Source: JASGDN01 sp049841275 (lineage in GTDB: Bacteria > Chloroflexota > Chloroflexia > Thermomicrobiales > UBA6265). Taken from it: a DNA stretch of 64,000 nucleotides. The DNA lies in the NCBI GenBank assembly GCA_049841275.1, contig JASGDN010000055.1:62001-126000 (forward strand), written 5' to 3'. The position numbers were made by a program, and so were the translations under genes. The notes under the pieces were generated by a model that did not search any database, was not told the origin of the DNA, and saw only the letters and a program-made list of their open reading frames with translations. Positions 1 through 9,345 of the stretch are shown one piece after another; the first letter of the stretch is position 1; every line of letters begins with the position of its first letter.

Positions 1-2
1 CC

Positions 3-2030
3 GGCGCTGTGGCATTGGGGTCGTTTGCCGTCGGTGGGGTGTTTGCCCAGCCGTCGACCGACCAGGTGATCGGGTCCGGCACGATCGTCACAGCCGGGCA
101 GGTCGGTGCGAACTGTCGCGCCGAACCAAGCCTCGACGGACAGTTCCTCACCCTCGTCCCGGACGGGCAGAGTGTGGAAGTCACCGGCGATGCGCAGAAC
201 GATTTCCTCCCCGTCATCTGCAACGGTCAGACCGGTTGGATTTATGCGCCGCTCGTGACCAACATCATTCCCGCGACTCCGGTCGCAACGCCCGGAACCC
301 CGGAGATGTCGACAACCGTGGCTACTCCGGCGGTCGCTGCGGCGCCGGTCTGGATCGCGAACTACGCGCTCGATTCCTCGACCACCGTCGCAGGTGATTC
401 CGTGACCGTCGGCGTGAAGCTGGCCGATACGCTGGACATCAACGCGCCGTCCTTCGAGACGCGTCCGTTTGTGACGCTCCAGACAACCAACGATTCCAGC
501 GCGGATGCCTCTTTCGTCCTCTTCTCCGCGCCCGAGGGCACCGATGCGGGCAGCGTCACGATTCCAGCCGAGGAATCGGCATTGCCGAGCGGCGTGGTTC
601 CCGTCGCCAGTTATGAGGTGAAGGCTGGCGAGACATTCAGCGCGGTGTTGTCCGATCTGCCGGCGGGTACGTACGTCCTTGCGTCGACGACGGGGCCGGC
701 CGTGACGTTCGATGTCACGCCGGAAACCACGATCGACGTTCCGGATATCTTCGCGTCTCCGGTCGTGACCGAGGCGCCGACGGAAGAACCGACGGCGACC
801 CAGGAACCAACCGCGACTACCGAGCCGACGGCAACCGAGACGCCGACGGAAGAGCCAACGGCCACCGAGGTCCCGACCGAGACCCCAACCGAAGAGCCGA
901 CGGCGACCCAGGAACCCACGGCGACGGAAGTTCCCACAGAAACCCCGACGGAAGAGCCGACAGCTACTGAGGTCCCAACCGAGACTCCAACCGAGGAGCC
1001 GACAGCCACTACCGAACCGACAGCAACCGAGGCGCCGGCCACACCTGCCACGCCCGCAGTCGTCGCTTCGCCGGTGTCGACGGTTCCGGCCTGGGTCGAC
1101 AGCTATGCGCTCAACCCGAACACGACCGTCAATGGCGATTCGGCGGCGGTTGGCGTGAAGACCAGCGATGCGCTGGCGATCAATGCCGCGTCGATCGAGT
1201 CCAAACCGTATGTGATGCTGCAGACGACGAATGAGACCAGCGAGGATGTCACCTTCGTCCTCTTCTCCGCGCCGGACGGAACGGACGCTACCGGATTCAC
1301 GATCCCGGCGGAGGAATCCGAGCTGCCGGATGGCGTGACGCCATACGCTAGCTACAGCGTGAAGGCTGGCGAAGTCTACGGCGCCGTGCTGCCGGACCTG
1401 CCGGCGGGCACCTACATCCTCGCCACATCCAATGGGCAGGCGGCCAGCTTCACCGTGACGCCACCGGCGGACCTGGATGTGCCGGATATCTTCGCCTCGC
1501 CGTCGGCCACGGAGGCGGCCTCCCCGGTTGCTGCCGAGACCAAGGTGGCATCGCCAATGGCGTCGCCAGCGGCCTCTCCGGCGTCGGCGGTCCCGGCCTG
1601 GGTGGAGACCTACGTGCTCGATCCGGATGCGAAGTCCGAAGGCGATACCGTCTCGGTCGGTGTCAAGGTCAGCGACGCTCTCGAGATCAACCTTCCGTCC
1701 TTCGAGACGCAACCGTCCGTGATGTTGCAGACGACGAACGAAACCAAGACGGATGTGACTCTGGTGCTCTTCTCGGCGCCGGACGGTGCAGACGCCACCG
1801 GGTTCACGATTCCGATGACTGAGGCGGCCTTGCCGACTGGCGTGAAGCCGGTCGCGAGCTACACCGTGAAGCCGGGTGAGACGTTTGGCGCGGTGCTGTC
1901 GGATCTGCCGGCGGGCACCTACATCCTGGCGGATTCGAACGGGCAGGCGACCACCTTCACGGTGACGCAGCTGGCAGACCTGGATGTGCCGGATATCTTC
2001 GCTTCGCCGGAGAGCACGCCGAGCAGCTAG
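3..2030 (+). CDS. Modular secreted surface protein with SH3-like domain and Thr/Pro/Glu stalk (5' end outside window)
   Basis: The frame is open to the window edge, so the true start lies upstream; what remains begins inside a signal peptide hydrophobic core ending near AQPS. Residues of about 25-85 (counted from the GTG at 9) look like a bacterial SH3 domain, with CRAEPSLDG and GWIYAPL. Three copies of a module of about 140 residues follow, at roughly 114-251, 361-498 and 530-673. Each starts W(I/V)xxYxL, contains VxLQTTN and LPAGTYxLA, and ends with DVPDIFASP. A low-complexity stalk of TEEPTATE/VPTETP units (about 252-345) separates copies 1 and 2. There is no LPXTG motif or C-terminal membrane segment, so secretion or non-covalent wall binding is inferred. 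Function unknown; adhesion or envelope display is a guess. Confidence 0.8.
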   Translation, partial: GAVALGSFAVGGVFAQPSTDQVIGSGTIVTAGQVGANCRAEPSLDGQFLTLVPDGQSVEVTGDAQNDFLPVICNGQTGWIYAPLVTNIIPATPVATPGTPEMSTTVATPAVAAAPVWIANYALDSSTTVAGDSVTVGVKLADTLDINAPSFETRPFVTLQTTNDSSADASFVLFSAPEGTDAGSVTIPAEESALPSGVVPVASYEVKAGETFSAVLSDLPAGTYVLASTTGPAVTFDVTPETTIDVPDIFASPVVTEAPTEEPTATQEPTATTEPTATETPTEEPTATEVPTETPTEEPTATQEPTATEVPTETPTEEPTATEVPTETPTEEPTATTEPTATEAPATPATPAVVASPVSTVPAWVDSYALNPNTTVNGDSAAVGVKTSDALAINAASIESKPYVMLQTTNETSEDVTFVLFSAPDGTDATGFTIPAEESELPDGVTPYASYSVKAGEVYGAVLPDLPAGTYILATSNGQAASFTVTPPADLDVPDIFASPSATEAASPVAAETKVASPMASPAASPASAVPAWVETYVLDPDAKSEGDTVSVGVKVSDALEINLPSFETQPSVMLQTTNETKTDVTLVLFSAPDGADATGFTIPMTEAALPTGVKPVASYTVKPGETFGAVLSDLPAGTYILADSNGQATTFTVTQLADLDVPDIFASPESTPSS

Positions 2031-2060
2031 TCGCTCGTTCCGACGATCGCCGTCGTGCCA

Positions 2061-2100
2061 CAGCAAGCGACCCCCGAAGGACTTCGGGGGTCGCTTGCTG
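2061..2100. terminator. Bidirectional terminator hairpin between convergent genes
   Basis: A perfect 19-bp stem with a 2-nt centre sits 30 bp after the surface-protein stop and 17 bp from the convergent CYTH gene stop. No T tract follows on either strand, so termination is inferred from stem strength and position. Confidence 0.7.
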
Positions 2101-2117
2101 TCTGATATCGCGTGTCC

Positions 2118-2702
2118 TCAGGCGTTTGCCGCCAGGAGGAGGTCGCTGTACGAACCCGGTACAGTGGGCCATCGCCCCAGGCCCAGGGCGTCGGCAACGT
2201 GCCGATGCTCGGTGGCGGCTTCCACATCCGATTGCGTCGAGATGACCGTTTCCAGTTCGATAAAGCTCCCCAACCCTTCGACGCGGTCGAGGTGGATGCG
2301 CGTCTGGCCGGCGATTGCGATGTCCCTCCGTTTGGTTACGGTGACGAGCACGCCGATGGTGGAGGCCAGCACGGTTCGCAGGGTGTCGGCCTCTTCCGGC
2401 GAGATGACGACGACGCGATAGCTGCTCCAGCGCGAACTGTCGCGGTCGGTCCGCTCGTATCCGATAAGTTCGGCACGAATGAGCGGACCGGTGGATTCGT
2501 CACCGCGGGCGTGGGCGATCGTGCGCAGTTTCAGACGGCCGTGGAGAACCCGGAAATAGGTGTCGACCTGCGCGAGCCGCTCCCCGACCGAGGTTCCCAG
2601 ATCGGCGAGCCGGGCGACGACACCGGCGAGTCCGTCGCCGCCGCAGGCGACCTTGATTTCGAGGTTGCGGGCGGGTGCGAGGGTGTCGGGAGCGGAAGGC
2701 AT
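2118..2702 (-). CDS. CYTH domain protein (class IV adenylate cyclase / triphosphatase superfamily)
   Basis: The 194-residue product begins MPSAPDTLAPARNLEIKVA; the N-terminal ExK element is the CYTH signature for binding triphosphate and metal in the tunnel. Further family features are DTYFRV near residue 50, basic strands (GRLKLRTI, VTVTKRRDI) and the acidic late strand HLDRVEGLGSFIELET. CYTH enzymes hydrolyse or cyclise organic triphosphates (thiamine triphosphatase, adenylate cyclase CyaB); the substrate cannot be told here. The ATG at 2702 was chosen because an AAAGGAC ribosome-binding site lies just upstream; longer readings add unrelated Arg-rich sequence. The gene stands alone, convergent with the upstream surface-protein gene. 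Confidence 0.8.
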   Translation of the reverse strand: MPSAPDTLAPARNLEIKVACGGDGLAGVVARLADLGTSVGERLAQVDTYFRVLHGRLKLRTIAHARGDESTGPLIRAELIGYERTDRDSSRWSSYRVVVISPEEADTLRTVLASTIGVLVTVTKRRDIAIAGQTRIHLDRVEGLGSFIELETVISTQSDVEAATEHRHVADALGLGRWPTVPGSYSDLLLAANA

Positions 2703-2921
2703 GGGCGTGACGTCCTTTGTACGTGGGAAAGTGGGAGAGGCCGGTCGTTCGCAGTGGAACCGAAGAGGGCGTATAGCGAACGGGCGCGTCGTTCGCGGTA
2801 CAATGCTTACCGGAAATGTCGCATCGCCGCGCCATCCGGCCGTGGGCGGCGATGCCCGGTTCACATGCTGATGTGGCCACGATAGCAGACCTGGCCGCCC
2901 TGCCTGGAGGCAACGGATCGG

Positions 2922-3392
2922 ATGTCCATCTATCCCTGGGTTCGACGACGGAAGCGACTCGAAGAGCAGTATGCCGTGAAGCCGCGCCAGCGGATGTCCG
3001 GCTACCGGTTCACGCTCAAGGGTTCGCCGCGCCACTACGACGATGTGAAAGCGATCATCGAGCGTGACGGCACCGCGCAGGTCTACTTCGGTGAGGCGCT
3101 TGCCTACGAGCGTGGAGCGGGCATCGCGCTGTGGCGTGTGCGGGCCGCAGAGCTCGGTTGGCTGAACGCCCTCTACGACTGGTGGGTGGAGATGGAGCGT
3201 GTCGAGCCGATCCAGTTCACCTTCTATCTCTACCTGCCGGATAGCCTCAAGTATCCCGCGCTCGACCTGCGCGCCCACTCCCCCCAGGATGTCGCGGCCT
3301 TCATCGAGGCCAATGCGCCGTGGGAGGAAGATGTGGTGGCCGGCAAGCCGACGCAGCTGTCCAAGGGGCAACCCTCGCTCGGTTCGCACTGA
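2922..3392 (+). CDS. Hypothetical protein, 156 aa
   Basis: I do not recognise this family. The protein is soluble, has a basic N-terminus (SIYPWVRRRKRLEEQY) and an aromatic-rich middle (ALYDWWVEMERVEPIQFTFYLYLPD), and lacks a signal peptide or membrane segment. The start is supported by GGAGG 11 bases upstream of the ATG. It is divergent from the CYTH gene and followed by a hairpin terminator, so it is probably a single-gene transcript. Codon use matches its neighbours. Confidence 0.65.
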   Translation: MSIYPWVRRRKRLEEQYAVKPRQRMSGYRFTLKGSPRHYDDVKAIIERDGTAQVYFGEALAYERGAGIALWRVRAAELGWLNALYDWWVEMERVEPIQFTFYLYLPDSLKYPALDLRAHSPQDVAAFIEANAPWEEDVVAGKPTQLSKGQPSLGSH

Positions 3393-3460
3393 ATCCATTC
3401 GACTGCCTGGACTTCAGGCGATCGTCGTACACGCATCACAGTGCCATTGCGAAAGCGGGA

Positions 3461-3491
3461 ACGCCTATCCGACCGTACGTCGGATAGGCGT
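3461..3491. terminator. Hairpin terminator
   Basis: A perfect 12-bp stem (arms 3461-3472 and 3480-3491) with a 7-nt loop lies between the convergent hypothetical gene and the arginase gene. It can serve both strands. Confidence 0.65.
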
Positions 3492-3560
3492 TGTCTCGTG
3501 TTCGTGCCGGACAACAGTCTCACCTGCGCCGAGACAATGATTTCGCTGGAACAGGGCGGA

Positions 3561-4565
3561 CTATCCGCTGAGGGCCATACGCTCGCCGAGGGCCGTGCCC
3601 ATCAGGTGGATGGCGATCTCGTTGCTGTGCCCTTCCGGGTCGAGCAGGGGGTTCAGTTCCACGATGTCCAGCGAGTGAACGGGAGCCTTCCAGTCGCTCA
3701 TCATCCGCAGCACGCGTGATGCCTCGCGCACCGTCAGGCCGCCCTGGTAGCGGGTACCGGTGCCCGGCATGATGGGAGGATCGAGCACGTCGAGGTCGAA
3801 GGAGACGTGGATCGCATCGACGTCGCGTCCCTCCATGTAGGACATTGCGCGCAACAGCCCCTCCACGATCCCCAGGTCGGACCACTCGTCCATCGAGAGA
3901 CCCCACACACCGTGTCGCTTGATCATCTCCCGCTCGAACGGGTCGATGTCGCGAACCCCCAGCATGCAGATGTTCTTCGGATCGATCATCCGCTCCTTGC
4001 GGGCGAGGGTGCCGAGATCCGGCAGCTCCTCGTTCGCGATGCCGATGGCGACGCCCATCGGCATGCCGTGGATATGCCCACTCTCGCTGGAGGAGGGAAT
4101 GTTCAGGTCCGGATGCGTATCCAGCCAGATCATGCCCAGCCGTTCGCAGGCGCGGGATGCCCCGGCGATGGTGCCGATCGCCAGCGCGTGATCGCCGCCC
4201 ATCGTCACCGGCAGATGTCCGGCGAGAATCGCTCGTTCTACCTCGTCGGCCAGGGGGACAACGGAAGCGGTGATTTCCGGCAGGAACTGGAGGTCATTGC
4301 GATGCAGTCGTTCGAACGCGTCCTCCGGGGTCGGCGCCGGCACGGTGATGGGGGAGAGCAGATCGGCCTGCAAATGGCGGCGGTCGGCCCGGTTCCAGCG
4401 CACCGTCAGGCCTTCGGAAAGAACGGTTGGTCCCAGCTCGGCGCCGGGCCTCTCGCAGCCGAGCCAGATCGGGGCGAGCAGGGGCTGAATCGGCGCCCGG
4501 CGCAGCCAGTTTGCCGCGGCGAATGCCGATCCCTTCTCCAGGGATGTCGATGTCGTGGCGCTCAC
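3561..4565 (-). CDS. rocF: Arginase / ureohydrolase family protein
   Basis: Predicted to hydrolyse L-arginine to ornithine and urea with a binuclear Mn centre in the cytosol. The metal-binding motifs of the ureohydrolase family are all visible in the 334-residue product: GGDHA (His126), the DTHPD stretch (Asp149, His151, Asp153) and SFDLDVLDP (Asp257, Asp259). The HIHGMPMGVAIG segment is typical of true arginases, but agmatinase or formiminoglutamase cannot be wholly excluded. The GTG start overlaps the argS stop in a GTGA arrangement, so the two are translationally coupled. The family is usually about 300 residues; the extra length is an N-terminal extension. Confidence 0.85.
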   Translation of the reverse strand: MSATTSTSLEKGSAFAAANWLRRAPIQPLLAPIWLGCERPGAELGPTVLSEGLTVRWNRADRRHLQADLLSPITVPAPTPEDAFERLHRNDLQFLPEITASVVPLADEVERAILAGHLPVTMGGDHALAIGTIAGASRACERLGMIWLDTHPDLNIPSSSESGHIHGMPMGVAIGIANEELPDLGTLARKERMIDPKNICMLGVRDIDPFEREMIKRHGVWGLSMDEWSDLGIVEGLLRAMSYMEGRDVDAIHVSFDLDVLDPPIMPGTGTRYQGGLTVREASRVLRMMSDWKAPVHSLDIVELNPLLDPEGHSNEIAIHLMGTALGERMALSG

Positions 4566-6847
4566 ATATGCTCCGGGGCGTCGATGCCCAATAGGGCGAG
4601 GCCGTTTCTCAGGGTCTGCCGGGTGGCGGCGACCAGCGCCAGCCGGGCGGAGCGGGTCGGCTCCTCCGACTGCATCACCGGGCAGGCATGGTAGAAGTCG
4701 TTGAAGCGCTTGGCCACATCGTAGACATAATTCGTGATGTGGAGCGGCCGGTACTCCTCTGCCGCGCGGAGGACGATGGCCGGAAAATCGGCGATCGTCT
4801 TCAGCAAGCCGAGCTCCTCCGGCGCGGGGTCGCCGAAGTTCAGCGATGCCAGCCCCGCCGCAATCGTGTCATCCGTGGTCTCCGCGCGTTCGAGGATGCG
4901 GCAGGCGCGGGCGTGCGCGTACTGGATGTAGGGTGCGGCGTGTCCGTCGAAGGAGAGTGCCTCCTCCGGATCGAAGACGATCACCTTGTTGCCGTCCCGG
5001 GCGAGCATGACATATTTGATGGCGCCGATCGCGACCTGGCGCGCCACGGTCTGTTGCTGCTCCACCGGGAGGGTCGGGTTCTTCTCCTGGATCACCGACA
5101 ATGCTCGCTCGTGCATGGCGGCCAGCACATCCTCCAGCATCGGGGCGTTGCCCTTCCGGGAGGAGATGACGCCGCTTGGCATGGTCACGAACTCGTAGCC
5201 GAGGTGCTCGGTGTGGGCGGCCTGCTCGAAGCCGTAGAGTTCGAGGATCTTCGCGATCTGATCGAAGTAGAGCGATTGCCGGACATCGACGACCCAGATC
5301 GCCTTGTCGACATCGTATTCCACGAACTTCGTCTGGGTCAGCGCCAGGTCCTTGGTGGCATAGAGCGTGGTGCCATCGGAACGGAGGATCGGCATGGTGC
5401 GGTAGGTCTCGCGCTCCAGGCCGAGCTTCTCGTCGATCTTCACCACGGGCAGCCCATCGCTGACCTCGGCGATACCCCGGCGCAGCAAGTCCTTCACGAT
5501 CTCGCGACCGGGGTCCTCGGCCTCGCTTTCCCAGAACCAGACGTCGAACTCGGCGCCGAGCTCCGCAAAGATGCGGCGCAGGTCGATCAGGCTCCATTCA
5601 CGGGTCTGTTCCCAGAGCTGGACGAAGGCCGGGTCCTTCCTTTCCCAGAGCTGGAAGGTGTCCTTCACTTCCTGCTCCCAGCGGGGAACGTGGGGCCACC
5701 AGTCGGCCATATGCTCCGCCAGATCGCTCCACGTCGCGTAGCGCTCCTCGGCGCTCATCGTTGGCGCGGCGGGCTCGGCGGGCGCTTTGGCATCCTCATC
5801 CTGCAGGTCGGTGTCCGTGGCGGCGTCGGCGCGGGCAGCGTCGGTGGCTGCCTCGTCGCGCAACTGGGCGCCGACGATCGGCCAGAAATGGACGATCACG
5901 TTCTCATCGCGGAGTTGCGGGATTTCGATTTCCTGCTGGGATGAGACGCGGCCGAGCAGATAGGCGATGTCCTCGCCATCGACGTTGCCGCCGCGCCAGA
6001 GGTATTTCAGCATGCGGTCGATGGCGGCAACGAACTCGGCGTCTTCCTTGATGACTCGATTCAGAAAGCCGAGTGCATCCTTCCGGAAGCTGAGCCGGGC
6101 ATCGGACTCGGCGTAGATGTCACCGAGCCACTGTCCCTTGGGCTGCCCGCCGGTCGGCTCCTGTCCCTGGTGGAAGCTGGTGTAGCACCAGAGGCAGCGC
6201 ACGACGTGGCGCCCGATGTCGCCGATGTAGGTGACCGGCATGGTGGGGTATCCGCCGGCGCGGCTGATGTTCGTGACGGCGACACCGAGGCAGATGTTGC
6301 GCAGGTGACCGACGTGGGCGGCTTTGTGCGTGTTCAGCTGCGAATGCTCGATCATCACGCGCTCGGTGTGCGTGCCTTCCGGCGCCCAGCCGTAGCGGTC
6401 GCGCTGGCCGAGGACTTCGCCGATCAGCTGCGAGGCGATGTCGTTCGCGTTGTAGAAGAGGTTGATGTAGCCGTTGACCGACTCGACCTTCGCGAAACGG
6501 CCGGACGCGGTCAACGCGGCGGCGATCTGGTCGGCGAGGGCCAGCGCACGGTCGTTCACGCGCTCGTTGATCTTCTTCTTGATCTCTTTCTTGGAGAGAC
6601 CTTCCAGATCACCGGCGGCCTCCAGCTCCTGGCTCACGAGGTCGCCGGCGACCATGCGAGCGATGGTCGAGGCGCCGCCCCACGTCCCGTCGAATGGCAG
6701 GGCGCGGAGTTCGACCGGCTTTGTGCCGGGGTCGATGCCGATGTCCCGCAACGCGGCGCGCAGGGCGCCGACAGCGGCGAGTTCCTCACGGGCGATGATG
6801 CCGAGGGGTTCGGACGAGGGGACAGACGGGGCGGCAACGTCGGACAT
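4562..6847 (-). CDS. argS: Arginyl-tRNA synthetase
   Basis: Class I aminoacyl-tRNA synthetase charging tRNA-Arg. The 761-residue product has an N-terminal Add-1-like domain (about 25-150), the HVGH signature (178-181), the KMSKS-equivalent SSRKGN (562-567) and a C-terminal DALR anticodon-binding domain ending LGIDAPEHM. It is much longer than the usual 550-600 residues. The catalytic domain carries extra sequence, including a low-complexity Ala/Asp/Pro stretch at about 331-363. It is the first gene of an apparent two-gene unit with the arginase. No T-box-like leader was recognised upstream. Confidence 0.95.
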   Translation of the reverse strand: MSDVAAPSVPSSEPLGIIAREELAAVGALRAALRDIGIDPGTKPVELRALPFDGTWGGASTIARMVAGDLVSQELEAAGDLEGLSKKEIKKKINERVNDRALALADQIAAALTASGRFAKVESVNGYINLFYNANDIASQLIGEVLGQRDRYGWAPEGTHTERVMIEHSQLNTHKAAHVGHLRNICLGVAVTNISRAGGYPTMPVTYIGDIGRHVVRCLWCYTSFHQGQEPTGGQPKGQWLGDIYAESDARLSFRKDALGFLNRVIKEDAEFVAAIDRMLKYLWRGGNVDGEDIAYLLGRVSSQQEIEIPQLRDENVIVHFWPIVGAQLRDEAATDAARADAATDTDLQDEDAKAPAEPAAPTMSAEERYATWSDLAEHMADWWPHVPRWEQEVKDTFQLWERKDPAFVQLWEQTREWSLIDLRRIFAELGAEFDVWFWESEAEDPGREIVKDLLRRGIAEVSDGLPVVKIDEKLGLERETYRTMPILRSDGTTLYATKDLALTQTKFVEYDVDKAIWVVDVRQSLYFDQIAKILELYGFEQAAHTEHLGYEFVTMPSGVISSRKGNAPMLEDVLAAMHERALSVIQEKNPTLPVEQQQTVARQVAIGAIKYVMLARDGNKVIVFDPEEALSFDGHAAPYIQYAHARACRILERAETTDDTIAAGLASLNFGDPAPEELGLLKTIADFPAIVLRAAEEYRPLHITNYVYDVAKRFNDFYHACPVMQSEEPTRSARLALVAATRQTLRNGLALLGIDAPEHM

Positions 6848-7011
6848 GGGAACGAATCAACTCCTCTGGAAGAAAAGGGAAGATCGGGAGGTTCGGCGCA
6901 CTTCCCCATATGCGAGGAAACGCCGACAAGACGCCGACCGATGCCGGTGACGCGCTGTTGGGGACATGATACCCGGAATCGGGGCATTTCCGGATGGCTG
7001 GGCCGCCGGGC

Positions 7012-7248
7012 TCAGTCGCGCAGGACGCGGTTGAGGATGGGCTGGAGGATGAGCGCGCCGCCGCTGAGCGCCAGCACGAGGCCGACGATGAGGACGATCA
7101 ATTGCTGGTAGCCGAAGCCACGGCCACCGCCAACGCCCAGGGTGTCCGCGAAGAGCGCGAAGAGGATCAGCACGACCCCAATGATGAGGAGTGCAATGGA
7201 GATAGCCTTGACCGAGGTGCCCGAGCGGGGCGGGATGGAACTGGACAC
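7012..7248 (-). CDS. Small membrane protein with two transmembrane segments
   Basis: The 78-residue product has a short polar N-terminus (SSSIPPRSGTSVKA) and two hydrophobic helices: ISIALLIIGVVLILFALFA, then LIVLIVGLVLALSGGALIL after a Gly-rich turn. The GTG start at 7248 is preferred because AAAGG lies about 8 bases upstream; a reading back to 7356 exists but adds a basic tail without a ribosome-binding site. I do not recognise the family. It lies 164 bp upstream of argS on the same strand, so co-transcription is possible. Confidence 0.6.
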   Translation of the reverse strand: MSSSIPPRSGTSVKAISIALLIIGVVLILFALFADTLGVGGGRGFGYQQLIVLIVGLVLALSGGALILQPILNRVLRD

Positions 7249-7817
7249 GTCTGTACCTTTGGGTACGCCGCGTGTGGGCACGGGATTGGGGATTACTTGG
7301 GAAAGAGGTATCTGGACTTTGGAACCCCGATGATGGCGAGGACTCGCCCCCAACACTTCGGGAAACCTCTACAGGTACAAGTGTACGGAATTCTTGCGCC
7401 TATTGTCAGGGAGGCACGCTTTGTGTGGCAATGACATATTTGGGGGAGGAAGAGTAGCGGTGCCGACCGGTCGCCGCATGGCAGGCCGTGTCCGGCATCA
7501 ACGCCGCACGTCGTACTGCGAATCGTTGACACGGTGAAGGATTGGATGAGACTGTGCCGGAATGCCACGATCGTGGCTTTCAGATCGTGGGCGCATGGCG
7601 CATAATGACGAGGTATCGCGTGTCAGACGTAGCTCGCAGTTGAGAATGAGTGACAACTCTCCTTGTGGCTGCGATGGCGCTGATGCGCATCTTCCGTGAA
7701 GCGGGGAGCTGGCGGGAGATCGACATTCCGGGGTAGACGGGGCATCAGGTGCGGGCATGTCCCGCGGCGGGGTCCAGTCATTGATGGGCGCATCCGGCTT
7801 GGGTGCGGGGAGGAAGA
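7249..7817. other. Intergenic region ahead of the cytochrome oxidase operon
   Basis: No convincing gene in 569 bases. The divergent promoters of the small membrane protein and coxB must lie here. A 14-bp palindrome sits at 7564-7577 (GCCACGATCGTGGC), with part of it (ATCGTGG) repeated at 7584. A weak sigma-70-like match (TTTCAG at 7578, 17-bp spacer, CATAAT at 7601) overlaps it, so it could be a regulated oxidase promoter. This is low-confidence inference. Confidence 0.35.
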
Positions 7818-9242
7818 ATGGAACGGCGGAACCACGATCGCGTGGGGCGAACCAGCGCAGCTTCGGGGACGCGCGCGCGCCGCGGGTTCGCGGGCCGCGT
7901 GGCGACCCTTGGGACGCTCGCGCTGACGGCGGTGGTGCTCCTGACGGCTTGTGGGCCGTCCGGGCTCAAGCCCTATACCACCACCAGCCCGGCCTCCGAA
8001 GGAGCCGAGGGGATCAATTCCCTCTACAAGCTGGTCTTCTGGCTGGCGCTGGTCGTCTTCGTCGGCGTTCAGTTTGCCATTGTCTATACGGCGCTGCGCT
8101 TCCGAAAGAAGAAGACGCCGGGGCAACGGCCGCCGCAGATCCACGGCAATTCCCGGCTGGAGATCACCTGGACGATCCTGCCGGCCGTGGTGCTGCTGGT
8201 CATCCTGGTGCCGACGATCACCACGCTCTTCGACGAGCACGATGCCTTGGCCGAATCGGATCTCGTGATCGATGTCTACGGCAAGCAGTGGTGGTGGGAA
8301 ATGCAGTACGGCGAGGATGCCGTCCAGGGCGGGCAGAGCCTTGGCGTGATCACCGCCAACGAACTGGTGATTCCGGCCAACCGCACGGTGAAGATCCGGC
8401 TGCACTCCAATAATGTCATTCACTCCTTCTGGGTGCCGCGGCTCGCAGGGAAGCTGGACGTGATCCCCGGGCACGTCAACGAGATGACGATCAAGACCGA
8501 CAAGACTGGCGAGTACTATGGGGAGTGTGCCGAGTTCTGCGGCACCGAGCACGCCTGGATGCGATTCAAGGTCATCGTCACCGATCAGGACCAGTTCTAT
8601 GGTTGGGTGAACGGCTGGCGCGAGGGCAACCTGATCGCCACGACTCCGGGCGATGGCAAGAACTTGCCGGAGGGCGTGACCCAGGCCCCGGCGAAGTTCA
8701 GCCTCTGCCTTGCCTGCCACACCGTGAACGGGATAGAGGGCAGCACTGGACCGGACACGTGGAATGTTCCCGGCGAGGGCGGTACCAGCCTGACTGGTAT
8801 CAATGCCCCCGCCAACTACGGGCCGAACCTGACGAATATCGCCTGCCGCTCCACCATTGCGGCTGGCATGCTGGAGAACAACGTCGACAACATGACGCTG
8901 TGGCTCACCGACCCGGCCAAGGTGAAGCCAGACACCTACATGGGTGATGTCATCAAACCCTCCGATTCCTGGACGGCTGATGATGCCAGGGAAATGGCCG
9001 AGTTCCTCGAAACGTTGAAGCCGGCAGGCGGCTGTTTCAACGAGAATGCGGCCGCCGCCCCGGAGGCTGGAACCCCGGCTGCGAGTCCGGAAGCGGTAGC
9101 GGCGGGTACGCCGGTTGCTTCCCCCGAAGCTGCGCCGGCCGGGACCCCGGTCGCGGCATCGCCAGCAAGCTCGCCGGTGGCAAGCCCGGAAGCATCACCG
9201 GTTGCCTCCCCCGAGGCGGCCACAGCGGTGGCAACGCCATGA
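7818..9242 (+). CDS. coxB: Cytochrome c oxidase subunit II with fused cytochrome c domain (caa3 type)
   Basis: Accepts electrons and passes them through the CuA centre to subunit I. The 474-residue product starts with a lipoprotein-type signal (LTAC, Cys45), then two membrane helices (about 72-95 and 113-137). CuA ligands are present: His202, Cys237, Glu239, Cys241, His245 and Met248. A C-terminal cytochrome c domain carries CLACH (Cys297, Cys300, His301) and a likely distal Met375 (DTYM), which marks the caa3 class. The last 60 residues are an Ala/Pro/Ser-rich tail. The ATG at 7818 follows GGAGGA closely; an in-frame GTG at 7803 is the alternative. First gene of the operon. Confidence 0.95.
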   Translation: MERRNHDRVGRTSAASGTRARRGFAGRVATLGTLALTAVVLLTACGPSGLKPYTTTSPASEGAEGINSLYKLVFWLALVVFVGVQFAIVYTALRFRKKKTPGQRPPQIHGNSRLEITWTILPAVVLLVILVPTITTLFDEHDALAESDLVIDVYGKQWWWEMQYGEDAVQGGQSLGVITANELVIPANRTVKIRLHSNNVIHSFWVPRLAGKLDVIPGHVNEMTIKTDKTGEYYGECAEFCGTEHAWMRFKVIVTDQDQFYGWVNGWREGNLIATTPGDGKNLPEGVTQAPAKFSLCLACHTVNGIEGSTGPDTWNVPGEGGTSLTGINAPANYGPNLTNIACRSTIAAGMLENNVDNMTLWLTDPAKVKPDTYMGDVIKPSDSWTADDAREMAEFLETLKPAGGCFNENAAAAPEAGTPAASPEAVAAGTPVASPEAAPAGTPVAASPASSPVASPEASPVASPEAATAVATP

Positions 9243-9345
9243 GCGAGCGATGGGCTGGCATGAGATTGTCGACCGGGAAGGGACCTGGCGGTTCGGGATG
9301 CAGTGGGGGCAGCAGGGCGCCTCGGGAGTTGGGTAGGAGCAAAGC

